Of a stretch of 64,000 nt of DNA, positions 1-7,665 are shown piece after piece. Both the position numbers and the translations under genes were made by a program. The stretch lies in contig JAVKIE010000004.1 of the NCBI GenBank assembly GCA_031459615.1, forward strand, positions 160,022 to 224,021, written 5' to 3'. The stretch's first letter is position 1. The number at the start of each line of letters is the position of its first letter. The notes under the pieces are model-generated. The model saw only the letters and a program-made list of their open reading frames with translations, did not search any database and was not told the origin of the DNA. Origin of the DNA: Calidihabitans tengchongensis. Lineage in GTDB: Bacteria; Sysuimicrobiota; Sysuimicrobiia; Sysuimicrobiales; Kaftiobacteriaceae.

Positions 1-309
1 CTGATGGCCTGGCTGGCGGGGGCGGTGCGCGAGCCCCTGCCGGCGGCGGAGTTCGCGCGGCCGGGGGGGTGCGCCGCCTGCCGCCACACCGGCTACCAGG
101 GCAGGACGGGGATCTTCGAGGTGCTGGTGATGACCGACGCCGTGCGCCGCAAGGTCCTGGCCCGGGCGTCCGCCGCCGAGATCGGCGAGGCGGCCCGGGC
201 GGAGGGGATGATCCCCATGCGGGCCGACGGCATGCTCAAGGCCCTGCGCGGGCTCACGACGGTGGAGGAGGTCCTGCGGGTCACGCGGGTGGAGGAACCC
301 ACACTGTAG
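1..309 (+). CDS. GspE/PilB-family assembly ATPase, C-terminal fragment (cut by window edge)
   Basis: Last ~102 residues of a hexameric secretion ATPase that powers type IV pilus or type II pseudopilus assembly from the cytoplasm. The run GCAACRHTGYQGRTGIFEVL is the conserved cysteine/GRxGIFE segment of GspE/PilB C-terminal domains; only one CxxC pair is visible because the Walker A and B regions lie upstream of the window. The end, with a GMIPMRADGMLKAL-type stretch and a TTVEEVLRVT motif, is typical of the family. The reading frame is open to base 1, so the gene is truncated by the window and not by mutation. It is followed, after a reverse-strand regulatory module, by pilC/gspF and pilins. 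PilB and GspE cannot be told apart from this fragment. Confidence 0.9.
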   Translation: MMAWLAGAVREPLPAAEFARPGGCAACRHTGYQGRTGIFEVLVMTDAVRRKVLARASAAEIGEAARAEGMIPMRADGMLKALRGLTTVEEVLRVTRVEEPTL

Positions 310-340
310 GGGAAAATCCCCCGTGGAAACGTTGAAAATT

Positions 341-434
341 CAATCCACTCCATCTCCTCAATCTGCCCGATCTTCTCAATCCGGCGACGCGTAGATCGAG
401 TAGATTGGGTAGATTGAGGAGATCGAGTAGATCG
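341..434. repeat. Inverted pair of degenerate 9-bp repeat arrays between convergent genes
   Basis: Bases 341-381 hold 9-bp units of the form RATCTNCYC, and 392-434 hold the complementary orientation GATYGRGKA. The two halves face each other across about 11 bases, so 355-375 can pair with the segment near 402-422 in a stem of about 21 bp with two G-U wobbles and one mismatch. The element fills the gap between the end of the ATPase gene (309) and the end of the reverse-strand regulator (437). It may act as a bidirectional terminator, but there is no U tract. Related units occur at 20326-20388 and 42396-42522. Confidence 0.7.
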
Positions 435-436
435 TC

Positions 437-808
437 TCAGCGGTTCGCCGCCTGGCGGATCGCCGCGATGATCTCGGTGGCCGGCTGGTCCTTGACCAGC
501 AGCCCCTGCAGCCCGCTGCGGGCGACCCGCTCGGGATCCAGGGCGCCGGGAAACGCGGTGAGCATGAAGACCTTCGTCTCCGGCAGCTCCCGCACGATGG
601 TCCGGGCAGCCGTGTAGCCGTCCATCCCGCTCATGCGGAAGTCGATCAGCACCACGTCGGGGCGCAGCTCCCGGGCGCGCGCCACCGCCTCGCCGCCCTC
701 CCCGGCCTCGCCCACCACCTCCAGGTCGGGCTGGGTCTGCAACACCCGGGCCATCCGCTGCCGGTAGGAGGGGTTGTCGTCGACCAGCATCACCCGGATC
801 TTCCGCAC
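437..808 (-). CDS. Stand-alone receiver-domain response regulator
   Basis: A 123-residue CheY-like protein consisting only of a REC domain; it would be phosphorylated on an aspartate and act by protein-protein contact. The acidic pair is in the MLVDDNPSYR segment, the phospho-acceptor is Asp56 in DVVLIDFRMSG, the conserved Thr is in MLTAFPG and the Lys in LLVKDQ. A GTG at 835 would extend it, but the GTG at 808 sits 6 bases after GGGGAGG and is preferred. There is no output domain. It lies 104 bases downstream of the NarL regulator and kinase genes on the same strand, so it may belong to that pathway and perhaps act on pilus function (inference from neighbours). Confidence 0.85.
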   Translation of the reverse strand: MRKIRVMLVDDNPSYRQRMARVLQTQPDLEVVGEAGEGGEAVARARELRPDVVLIDFRMSGMDGYTAARTIVRELPETKVFMLTAFPGALDPERVARSGLQGLLVKDQPATEIIAAIRQAANR

Positions 809-912
809 CGCACGCCTCCCCGCAGGCACACCCACTGTACGGCCGCCCCCGCCGGGGGTAAATCGGACGAAGGTACCAGGGAATCCGGGACAGGAGCCGG
901 GCGGGCGCCGCT

Positions 913-1587
913 CTACCCGCCTCCTTCCGGAGGCCGCACCAGCCCGCTGCGCAGGGCCAGCACGGCCGCCTGGGTGCGGCTGTTCACGTGGAGCTTCTCC
1001 ATGATGTTGCTGAGGTGGTTCTTGACGGTGCGCTCGCTGATGGACAGGCGGCGGGCGATCTCCTTGTTGGCCAGCCCGCCGGCCACCAGCTGCAGGATCT
1101 CGACCTCCCGGGGGGTGAGGGGGAGGTGGACCCCGGCCAGGTCGGTCCTCTCCCGGGTGCGGGCGAACTCGCGCATGACCTTGGCGGCCATGGTGGGCGC
1201 CAGCAACCCCTCCCCGCCGTGGACCACCCGGATGGCCCGGACCAGTTCGTCGGGAGTGCAGTCCTTGAGCAGGTAGCCCATGGCGCCGGCCTTGATGGCC
1301 TCGAACAGGTACTCCTCGTCGGCGTGCACGGTCAGCATGATGATGCCGGTGCGGGGGCTGCGGGCCTTGATCATCCGGGCGGCGTCGATGCCGGACAGGC
1401 CGGGCATGGCCACGTCCAGCAGGACCACGTCGGGCGCCAGGTCCTCCACCATCCGGACGGTCTGGTCGCCGGTCTCGGCCTCGCCCACCACCTCCACATC
1501 GCCGGCCGCCTCCAGCAGCCGGCGCACCCCCTGCCGGAACAGGGCGTGGTCGTCCGCGAGCAGCACCCGCACCGCGGCCCCGTTCAC
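913..1587 (-). CDS. NarL/FixJ-family response regulator (REC + LuxR-type HTH)
   Basis: A 224-residue DNA-binding regulator. The N-terminal REC domain (about residues 6-120) shows ADDH, the phospho-acceptor Asp58 in VVLLDVAMPG, and a Lys in YLLKD. The C-terminal LuxR/NarL helix-turn-helix (about 155-215) carries LTPREVEILQLVAGG and SERTVKNHLSNIMEKL. The GTG start is preceded by GGGAGGTGAGCGG. It begins 4 bases after the end of the histidine kinase gene, so the two form a kinase-regulator operon. Target genes are not evident; the flanking pilus genes are candidates only by position. Confidence 0.93.
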   Translation of the reverse strand: MNGAAVRVLLADDHALFRQGVRRLLEAAGDVEVVGEAETGDQTVRMVEDLAPDVVLLDVAMPGLSGIDAARMIKARSPRTGIIMLTVHADEEYLFEAIKAGAMGYLLKDCTPDELVRAIRVVHGGEGLLAPTMAAKVMREFARTRERTDLAGVHLPLTPREVEILQLVAGGLANKEIARRLSISERTVKNHLSNIMEKLHVNSRTQAAVLALRSGLVRPPEGGG

Positions 1588-1591
1588 CCGC

Positions 1592-3649
1592 TCACCTCCC
1601 CAGCGGCACCCGCACCGTGACCGTGGTTCCCCGCCCGGGCGCGCTCTCCACGTCCAGGCGTCCGCCCACCAGCGCCGCCCGCTCTTCCATGGACACCAGC
1701 CCCAGGTGGCGCCGGCCCGGCGGCTGGGCCCGGTAGGCGGCCACGTCGAAGCCGATGCCGTTGTCGGTGACCGAGGCGGTGCACCCGTCGTCGTCCACCC
1801 GCGCCCGGATCTGCACCGCCGTGGCCCGGGCGTGGGTCCGCACGTTGGTCAGGGCCTGGCGCACGATGGCCAGGATGGCGTGGCGGACCGCCGACGGCAG
1901 GCGGGAGGTCTCGCCGGTGGTCTCCACGGCGGTGGCGATGCCCGTCTGCCTCTGGAACTCCCGCCCCAGCGCCTCCAGGGCGGCCGGCAGCTCGCTGCCG
2001 ACGTCGGGCTGCCGGCGCAGGTCCGACATATACTCCCGCAGTTCCCGCATGGCCCGCTCCAGCAGCCCCCGGAGATCTGCGAGGTCTGTGGCCGTCCGGT
2101 CGCCGCCGGAGAGGGTCAGGGCCACCAGGTCCGTCTGCAGGAGGGCGTCGGCCAGGGTCTGGGCCACCCCGTCGTGGAGCTCCCGGGCGATGCGGCGGCG
2201 TTCCTCCACGATGCCGATGTCGGCGATGCGGTGGGCGGTGCGGACCATCTGCACCGCGGCCGCCATCTGCGCGGACACGGCCGCCAGCCGGTCCGGGGCG
2301 GTCGGGCCGTCCGCGGCCAGGCCGAACGCCACCGCGCCGATGGTCTTGCCGTCCACGGTGAGGGGCACGCACGCCGCCACCTCCTGCGATCCGGGCGGCG
2401 CGCTGAGGGTGTGCACCTGCCCCTGGGTGCTGGCGGCCAGCAGCCCGGGCAGCAGGCCCAGCGCCGCCTGACCGCCGATGCCCCGGCTGGCCACCACCTC
2501 CACCATGCCGGTGTCCTCCCGCTCCAGGGCCAGGACGGCAAACCGCGCCGCCGTCAGCGAGCGGGCCTGGTCGAGCAAAGCCGGCCACAGCACCGAGGGG
2601 TCTCGGGCCAGAGCCCGGGTCACGTCGCCGATGCCCGCGGCCACCTCGACCAGCGCCGCGGCCAGCTCGCGCTCGGCCCGGGCCCTGATCAGGACCGGAG
2701 CGGCGGCCCGGGCCAGCAGGTCGGCCGTCTGGAGGTCCTCCAGGGTGAACCACGGCCGGGTGGCCATCCGGTTGAGGTTCAGCACGCCCAGGGGGCGCGA
2801 TCCGGCGGTGAGCGGCACGCACAGGGACGAGCCCAGTTCCTGGCGCGTCAGGGGGACGGGGGTGGAGGTCCCGGGCGTCAGCAGGATCGGACGGCCCTCC
2901 CGGGCCACCCACCCGGCGATTCCCTCGCCCAGGCGAGGCCGGGCGTCGGCGGACCCCTCCCGGAGGCCGCGGGACGCCAGGATCTCCAGCCGGTCCTCGC
3001 GGTCCAGGTAGACCATCACCGACCCGCTGTCGGCACCCAGCAGCCTTGACATTTCGTCCAGGACTGCCTCGGCCGTGGCCTGCACGGGTCCCGGCGACGT
3101 CGCCCGCTCAGACAGGACTCTCACCGCGGCCTCCAGTGCGGCCCGCCGCCCGCTGCGGACGCCGGCGGCCGCGGCGGTCAGGGCGGTGGCCACAAGCGCC
3201 ACTGCGGCCGCCGCCCATCCGGCCGCCGAGGGGACCGGCAGCGCCCTCTGCGCGGTGGCCGCGGCGCCGGCCACCACCGCTGCCGCCGCGACCCCACCCT
3301 GGTAGCCCGTGAGCACGCCCGCGGCCGCCACCACCGGAAATCCGAGGAACAGAAAGCCCTGGGCGCGCGCGGCCAGCAGCAGTCCGGCGGCGACGGCCGC
3401 GACATCCAGCCCGATCCCCACGCGGGCTGCCCGGACCGCCTGGGTCGGCAGCCTCCACGCCCACAGCGCCAGGACGAGGGCGTACCCCGCCATGCCCACG
3501 AACAACGCCGCCGGCGTGTGCGGCCCGCCGGGAGCGGCAACATCGTGGGCCACCAGCAGTGCCAGGACCAGCCACCGGACAGCCAGGGTGGCGTGGGCGA
3601 CGTCAGCGTGAGTGTCCACCGGCCCGCCGGCCGCAGAAACACGATGCAT
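1592..3649 (-). CDS. NarX/DesK-type sensor histidine kinase with two GAF domains
   Basis: A 685-residue membrane sensor kinase. Several hydrophobic segments lie in residues 20-165, followed by a GAF domain with clear sequence features (about 185-325), a second GAF-like region (about 330-470), and a HisKA_3 dimerisation domain with EERRRIARELHDGVAQ, where His492 is the phospho-acceptor. The HATPase region follows, with an N box in VRQALTNVRTHARA and G boxes in DNGIGFD and GLVSMEERA. This HisKA_3 class pairs with NarL-type regulators, matching the next gene. The ATG at 3649 has no good ribosome site, so a GTG about 12 codons later is a possible start. The ligand sensed by the GAF domains cannot be inferred. 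Confidence 0.92.
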   Translation of the reverse strand: MHRVSAAGGPVDTHADVAHATLAVRWLVLALLVAHDVAAPGGPHTPAALFVGMAGYALVLALWAWRLPTQAVRAARVGIGLDVAAVAAGLLLAARAQGFLFLGFPVVAAAGVLTGYQGGVAAAAVVAGAAATAQRALPVPSAAGWAAAAVALVATALTAAAAGVRSGRRAALEAAVRVLSERATSPGPVQATAEAVLDEMSRLLGADSGSVMVYLDREDRLEILASRGLREGSADARPRLGEGIAGWVAREGRPILLTPGTSTPVPLTRQELGSSLCVPLTAGSRPLGVLNLNRMATRPWFTLEDLQTADLLARAAAPVLIRARAERELAAALVEVAAGIGDVTRALARDPSVLWPALLDQARSLTAARFAVLALEREDTGMVEVVASRGIGGQAALGLLPGLLAASTQGQVHTLSAPPGSQEVAACVPLTVDGKTIGAVAFGLAADGPTAPDRLAAVSAQMAAAVQMVRTAHRIADIGIVEERRRIARELHDGVAQTLADALLQTDLVALTLSGGDRTATDLADLRGLLERAMRELREYMSDLRRQPDVGSELPAALEALGREFQRQTGIATAVETTGETSRLPSAVRHAILAIVRQALTNVRTHARATAVQIRARVDDDGCTASVTDNGIGFDVAAYRAQPPGRRHLGLVSMEERAALVGGRLDVESAPGRGTTVTVRVPLGR

Positions 3650-3795
3650 CGCGGCTCACACTTCGTACATGCCCGCCCCAACCCCTGTCGGCGCCGCCGG
3701 GCGTGCCCGGGCGGGGCGTGGGACTTTCGTCCGATTGCCGCCCGCGCGCACCGCTGGTACACTGGCGCCGCCCGGGCGGCGGGGGAGGAGGGGGA

Positions 3796-5007
3796 ATGGC
3801 GCGCTACGTGTACCGGGCCTGGGATCAGGCCGGCCGGCTGGCGACCGGGGTTCTGGACGCCGACAGCCCCCGGGTCGCCGCCGCCCTGCTGCAGGCCCGG
3901 GGCTACCTGGTGACGTCCCTGCAGGAACAGGATCAGACCCCGAAGGCCGCAGGGCAGATCCGGGGAGGACGCATCGGGCGCGCCCAGCTGGTCCTGTTCA
4001 CCCGCCAGCTGGCCACCATGATCTCGGCCGGCCTGCCCATCGTCACGGCCCTGCATGTCTTAGAGGACCAGATCGGCCACCGGCGGTTCCGGGACGTCAT
4101 TGCGGCCGTGCGCGCCGGCATCGAGCGGGGCGGCAGCCTGTCCGAGGAGATCGCCCGCCACCCGAACGTCTTCTTCGAGTTCTACGTGAACACGGTCCGC
4201 TCCGGCGAGGTCAGCGGCGTCCTGGACGCCTCCCTGAACTACCTGGCCGACTACCTGGAGAAGGAGTACGACCTGGTGCAGCGGGTGCGCACCGCGGCCA
4301 CGTACCCGCTGCTGGTTCTGGCCTTCACCCTGCTGGTGGCCGCCGCCGCCGTCGTCTTCATCGTCCCGGTCTTCGTCCAGATTTTCGCCTCCTTCAAGGT
4401 GCCCCTGCCCCTGCTGACCCGCGTCCTGGTCAGGACCAGCGTCCTGGTGCGCACCTACTGGTGGGCGGCCGGGGCAGCCCTGGCCCTGGCGGCCGCGGGC
4501 GCGGGGTCCCTCCGCCGCACCCGGACCGGCCGGGAGGTCCTGGACGCCCTCCTGCTCCGTCTGCCGGTGGCCGGGTCCCTGATCCACCGGCTGGCGCTGG
4601 CGCGCTTTGGCCGGGCGATGGCGGTGGTCATCCGCAGCGGCATCCCCCTGCTGGAGGGCCTGGCGGTGGTAGCCACGGCGCTGGGCAACCGGGTCGTGGG
4701 CCGACAGGTGGAGGCGGCCCGGGAAGGGATGCGGGCCGGGCTGTCCATGGCCGAATCCCTGCGCCGCCAGCCCCTGATCCCCCCCATGGTGGTGCAGATG
4801 GTGCGGGTGGGAGAGGAGACCGGCGCGATGGAGGACGTGCTCATCAAGCTGGCCGAGTTCTACGAGCGCGAGGTGGACAACGCGGTCAAGAGGTTCGCGT
4901 CGGTGGTGGAGCCCATCCTGATCGTCTGCGTGGGCGGCGTGGTGGCCGTGGTGGCGCTGGCGGTCCTGCTGCCCATCTGGACGCTGATCGCCACCCTGCC
5001 GCGCTGA
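3796..5007 (+). CDS. pilC: Type IV pilus / type II secretion inner-membrane platform protein (PilC/GspF)
   Basis: A 403-residue polytopic platform protein that couples the assembly ATPase to pilin polymerisation in the cytoplasmic membrane. Two T2SSF domains are visible: the first with LVLFTRQLATMISAGLPIV and a GGSLSEEIARHP stretch, the second with ARFGRAMAVVIRSGIPLLEG and VRVGEETGAMEDVL. Hydrophobic helices occur near residues 170-195, 220-240 and at the C-terminus (EPILIVCVGGVVAVVALAVL). The ATG at 3796 follows GGAGGAGGGGG. A possible -10 (TACACT, 3768) lies upstream. Length is typical for the family. It heads the forward pilus operon; gspF is the alternative name. Confidence 0.93.
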   Translation: MARYVYRAWDQAGRLATGVLDADSPRVAAALLQARGYLVTSLQEQDQTPKAAGQIRGGRIGRAQLVLFTRQLATMISAGLPIVTALHVLEDQIGHRRFRDVIAAVRAGIERGGSLSEEIARHPNVFFEFYVNTVRSGEVSGVLDASLNYLADYLEKEYDLVQRVRTAATYPLLVLAFTLLVAAAAVVFIVPVFVQIFASFKVPLPLLTRVLVRTSVLVRTYWWAAGAALALAAAGAGSLRRTRTGREVLDALLLRLPVAGSLIHRLALARFGRAMAVVIRSGIPLLEGLAVVATALGNRVVGRQVEAAREGMRAGLSMAESLRRQPLIPPMVVQMVRVGEETGAMEDVLIKLAEFYEREVDNAVKRFASVVEPILIVCVGGVVAVVALAVLLPIWTLIATLPR

Positions 5008-5184
5008 CCGGGCCCAAAGCGCGGGCCCCGCCTCCCCGTAGGCCGTTGGTCCCATCCGAATCGCCCGAACGTCCCATTGTGACGGCACCCCAGATGCCCT
5101 GACAATGGCGGCGGAACGCGCCACCGGCCGCCGGCACGGCGGTGGGGGCGCGCATCCCGCACAACCGTCGAGGGGGAGACGAGC

Positions 5185-5682
5185 ATGGACGCCATGGGGA
5201 AGGACCGGAGGGGATTCACCCTCATCGAGATCGCCATCGTGGTGGCGATCATCGGCATCCTGCTGCTGATCGCGCTGCCGCTGTTCACCGGCGCGCGCAC
5301 CCGGGCGTATGTGGCCGAGGCCCGCAGCCTGGCCTCCGAGTGGAAGGCGCTGGCGTGGAGCTGCCTGGTGGAGCGCAACTTCCGGGAGTCACGCTGCGAC
5401 AGTATGGCGGAGATCGGGTGGACGCCTCCGCCTGACAGCGACGCGTGGGACTGGACCGGAGGAGCGTTTGTGGCCTGCGGCATCGCGGCGGCCGGCACCA
5501 TCAACCCCGCGACGCTGACCCCGTGCGCGGGAGCCACGGACAACACCAACAACGACTCGTACCTGGCGCTGGTCGTGCCGCCCAACACCACCACCAACCT
5601 GGTGACCAACCGCTACGTGCTGGTGATCCGGACCAACACCGGGGTCGTGCAGGAGAGCCCGGCCGACGGGTCGACGATCTAG
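5185..5682 (+). CDS. Type IV prepilin / major pseudopilin-like protein
   Basis: A 165-residue prepilin with a short leader ending in KDRRGFTLIEIAIVVAIIG. The prepilin peptidase would cut between Gly and Phe and methylate Phe; Glu+5 is present and is followed by the hydrophobic helix that packs into the filament core. The globular part has four cysteines (in SCLVE, SRCDS, VACG and PCAG), enough for two disulfides. The start follows GGGGGAGACGAGC. It is the most canonical pilin here and so the likely main subunit (inference). The 177 bases before it contain inverted repeats (CCATTGT/ACAATGG near 5073-5107) but no convincing promoter. Confidence 0.9.
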   Translation: MDAMGKDRRGFTLIEIAIVVAIIGILLLIALPLFTGARTRAYVAEARSLASEWKALAWSCLVERNFRESRCDSMAEIGWTPPPDSDAWDWTGGAFVACGIAAAGTINPATLTPCAGATDNTNNDSYLALVVPPNTTTNLVTNRYVLVIRTNTGVVQESPADGSTI

Positions 5683-5707
5683 CCGCCCGCCGGGTCCGGG
5701 GGGTCCT

Positions 5708-6190
5708 GTGGAGCAGCGGCGCGATTCCTGCCGGCAGGCGGGCGGGCGGCGGGACCAGACGGGCCTGGGCGCCCTCGAAGTCCTGCTGGCCCTGACCCTG
5801 GTGGCCGTCCTGGTGGCGGTGGGCCTGCCCCCCCTGCAGCGGTACCTGGCGCTGCGGGACCTGGAGCAGGCCGCCCGGGGCCTGGCCGCCGACCTGCGGC
5901 TGACCCAGCAGTATGCCCTGACCCAGCACGAGGCCTACCGCCTGGCCTACGCCGCGGGCCGCTACACCGTCGCCCGGGTCAGCGACGGCGCGGTCAGCAA
6001 GCAGGTGGACGTGCCGGCGTCGGTGACGGTCACCAGCACCTGGGCGGGGGACGCCGTCGAGTTCGCGCCCACGGGAGCGCCCGCGGCGGCGGGGTCGTTC
6101 TGCCTGACCGACGGGGCCACCGCCAGGCAAGTGGAGGTCCTGCCGACGACGGGGCGGGTCTCCGTCCAGGAGGTCCCGACGTGTCCGTAG
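5708..6190 (+). CDS. Minor pseudopilin, GspH/FimT-like
   Basis: A 160-residue prepilin-like protein with a longer leader of about 20 residues and a divergent processing site in DQTGLGALEVLLALTLVAVL: glycine, then a hydrophobic residue in place of Phe, with Glu five positions later. The region DLEQAARGLAADLRLTQQYALTQ matches the GspH/FimT helix pattern after the membrane segment. It starts with GTG and overlaps the next gene by 10 bases. GspH-type subunits usually sit near the pilus tip and prime assembly (family knowledge). Confidence 0.8.
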   Translation: MEQRRDSCRQAGGRRDQTGLGALEVLLALTLVAVLVAVGLPPLQRYLALRDLEQAARGLAADLRLTQQYALTQHEAYRLAYAAGRYTVARVSDGAVSKQVDVPASVTVTSTWAGDAVEFAPTGAPAAAGSFCLTDGATARQVEVLPTTGRVSVQEVPTCP

Positions 6191-6576
6191 GCGGCGAGAG
6201 AGGGATGACCCTGGTCGAGGTGGTGGCCGCCGTGGCGGTGTTCGGCCTGGTGGCCGCCGTCCTGACGGGGTTCTACCTCATCGCCTCGACCCGCGGGCTG
6301 CTGGGGCGCGACACCACCGCAGCGGCGCTGCTGGCCCAGCAGCGCATCGAGCAGGCGCAGGTCCTGGCCTACGGCAGCCTGGCCGGCCTGGCCGGCACCG
6401 AGGTCCTGGACTCCCTGGGCGTCCCCGCCGCCGACGGCCCGTACACGCGGACGACGGTGGTGACCACGCCGGCGCTGGGAACATCCCGGCTCACCCAGGT
6501 GGACGTCACCGTGTCCTGGACGGACCAGAACATCCCCCGGCAGGTCACCCTGTCCACCCTGGTGGTCCAGCGATGA
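6181..6576 (+). CDS. Minor pseudopilin, GspI/PilV-like
   Basis: A 131-residue protein with a very short leader and a prepilin-type segment ERGMTLVEVVAAVAVFGLV; cleavage after Gly would leave Met at +1 and Glu at +5. The post-membrane segment AALLAQQRIEQAQVLAYGSLAG resembles the GspI/PilV family. It overlaps the preceding gene by 10 bases and the following gene by ATGA, so translation of the minor pilins is probably coupled. The GTG start was chosen because it leaves a normal leader length. Confidence 0.8.
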   Translation: MSVGGERGMTLVEVVAAVAVFGLVAAVLTGFYLIASTRGLLGRDTTAAALLAQQRIEQAQVLAYGSLAGLAGTEVLDSLGVPAADGPYTRTTVVTTPALGTSRLTQVDVTVSWTDQNIPRQVTLSTLVVQR

Positions 6577-7652
6577 GTCCCTCCCGCGCCCAGCAGGGCC
6601 TGACGCTGCTGGAGACGGTGCTGGCCGTGGCGCTGCTGGCCCTGGTCCTGGCCGCAGTGTACGCCCTGGTGACCGTCGGTGCGCGCGGGTGGGCCGGACT
6701 GGTGGGCCAGGCCGACGTCCAGCAGCACCCGCGGGTGGCGGTGTCCCGGATCCTCGCCGAGGTGCGCCAGTCGCGGGACTTCGTGATCTCCTCCGGCGGG
6801 ACCAGCCTGGGGCTGGTGAAGGTCACCCGCCTGACCGCCGACGCCCTGCCGGGGGCGACGGCGGTCTCGGTGGAGGACGCCTCCCCGCTGGCCGCCGGCC
6901 GGCCCGTGACCCTGATCCGCCTCACCAGCGCCGAGACGGCATCCGCGGCATCCGTGGCGGGCACCACGGTCACCCTGTCGGCGCCTCTGGGCCTGCCCCA
7001 CCGCCGCGGGGAGCCGGTCCGCCGGGGCCAGACCACCCTGGCCGCCCCCGCCGCCGCCGGGACCACCACGCTGGCCGTCGCGGACGCTGTCCTGGCAGCG
7101 GGGGATGCGGTGGCCGTGGGGACGGAGGGGCCGTTTGTCGTCACCGCGGTCGCCGGAACCAGCGCGACCGTGACGCCCGCGCTGGGCCGCTCCCACGCCG
7201 CCGGAGAGCCCGTGCAGCCGCTGGCGGTGGTGTACACGCTGGCCGGCACGCAGCTCCTGCGCAACGGGGTGGTGCTGGCGGACCTGCTGTCGGCTCCTCC
7301 GGGACGCGCCCTGTTCAGCGCTCCCGCCGCCGTCCTCGCCGCGGGGGTTCCGGTGGGAGCGACCCGGCTGTGCGTGGACACGGTCGCCGGCTTCTCCGCC
7401 GGAGACCGCGTGCAGGTCGGACAGGAGCTCTACGGGGTCCAGGCCTTCCCGGCGGACCGCCTCCAGGTGCTGAGCGTCGACTCCGCCGCCGGCTGTCTTG
7501 TGGTCAGCCCCGGCGTCGCGTTCGCGCGCCCGGCCGGAACCCCCGTGCGGGTGATGGTGGTGGAGGTCAGCCTTCTGGCTTCCCAGTACAACGACGCCCT
7601 CGGCCAGACCCAGACCGCCGCCATCGTGTCCAGGGCGGCCCTGAGGAACTGA
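6573..7652 (+). CDS. Large minor pilin, GspJ/PilW-like, with repeated beta-rich modules
   Basis: A 359-residue prepilin-like protein with leader and membrane segment AQQGLTLLETVLAVALLAL (Gly, then Leu, with Glu at +5). Family members are usually about 200 residues. The extra length comes from roughly three copies of a beta-rich module, at about residues 95-150, 150-215 and 250-320, each of the style GATxLxV-AGDxVxVG-V..AV and ending in AGxPV. Similar modules occur in secreted and phage structural proteins, so it may present an adhesin-like head at the pilus tip (inference). It overlaps the previous gene by ATGA. Confidence 0.8.
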   Translation: MSPSRAQQGLTLLETVLAVALLALVLAAVYALVTVGARGWAGLVGQADVQQHPRVAVSRILAEVRQSRDFVISSGGTSLGLVKVTRLTADALPGATAVSVEDASPLAAGRPVTLIRLTSAETASAASVAGTTVTLSAPLGLPHRRGEPVRRGQTTLAAPAAAGTTTLAVADAVLAAGDAVAVGTEGPFVVTAVAGTSATVTPALGRSHAAGEPVQPLAVVYTLAGTQLLRNGVVLADLLSAPPGRALFSAPAAVLAAGVPVGATRLCVDTVAGFSAGDRVQVGQELYGVQAFPADRLQVLSVDSAAGCLVVSPGVAFARPAGTPVRVMVVEVSLLASQYNDALGQTQTAAIVSRAALRN

Positions 7653-7665
7653 GGGGGGACCGACG

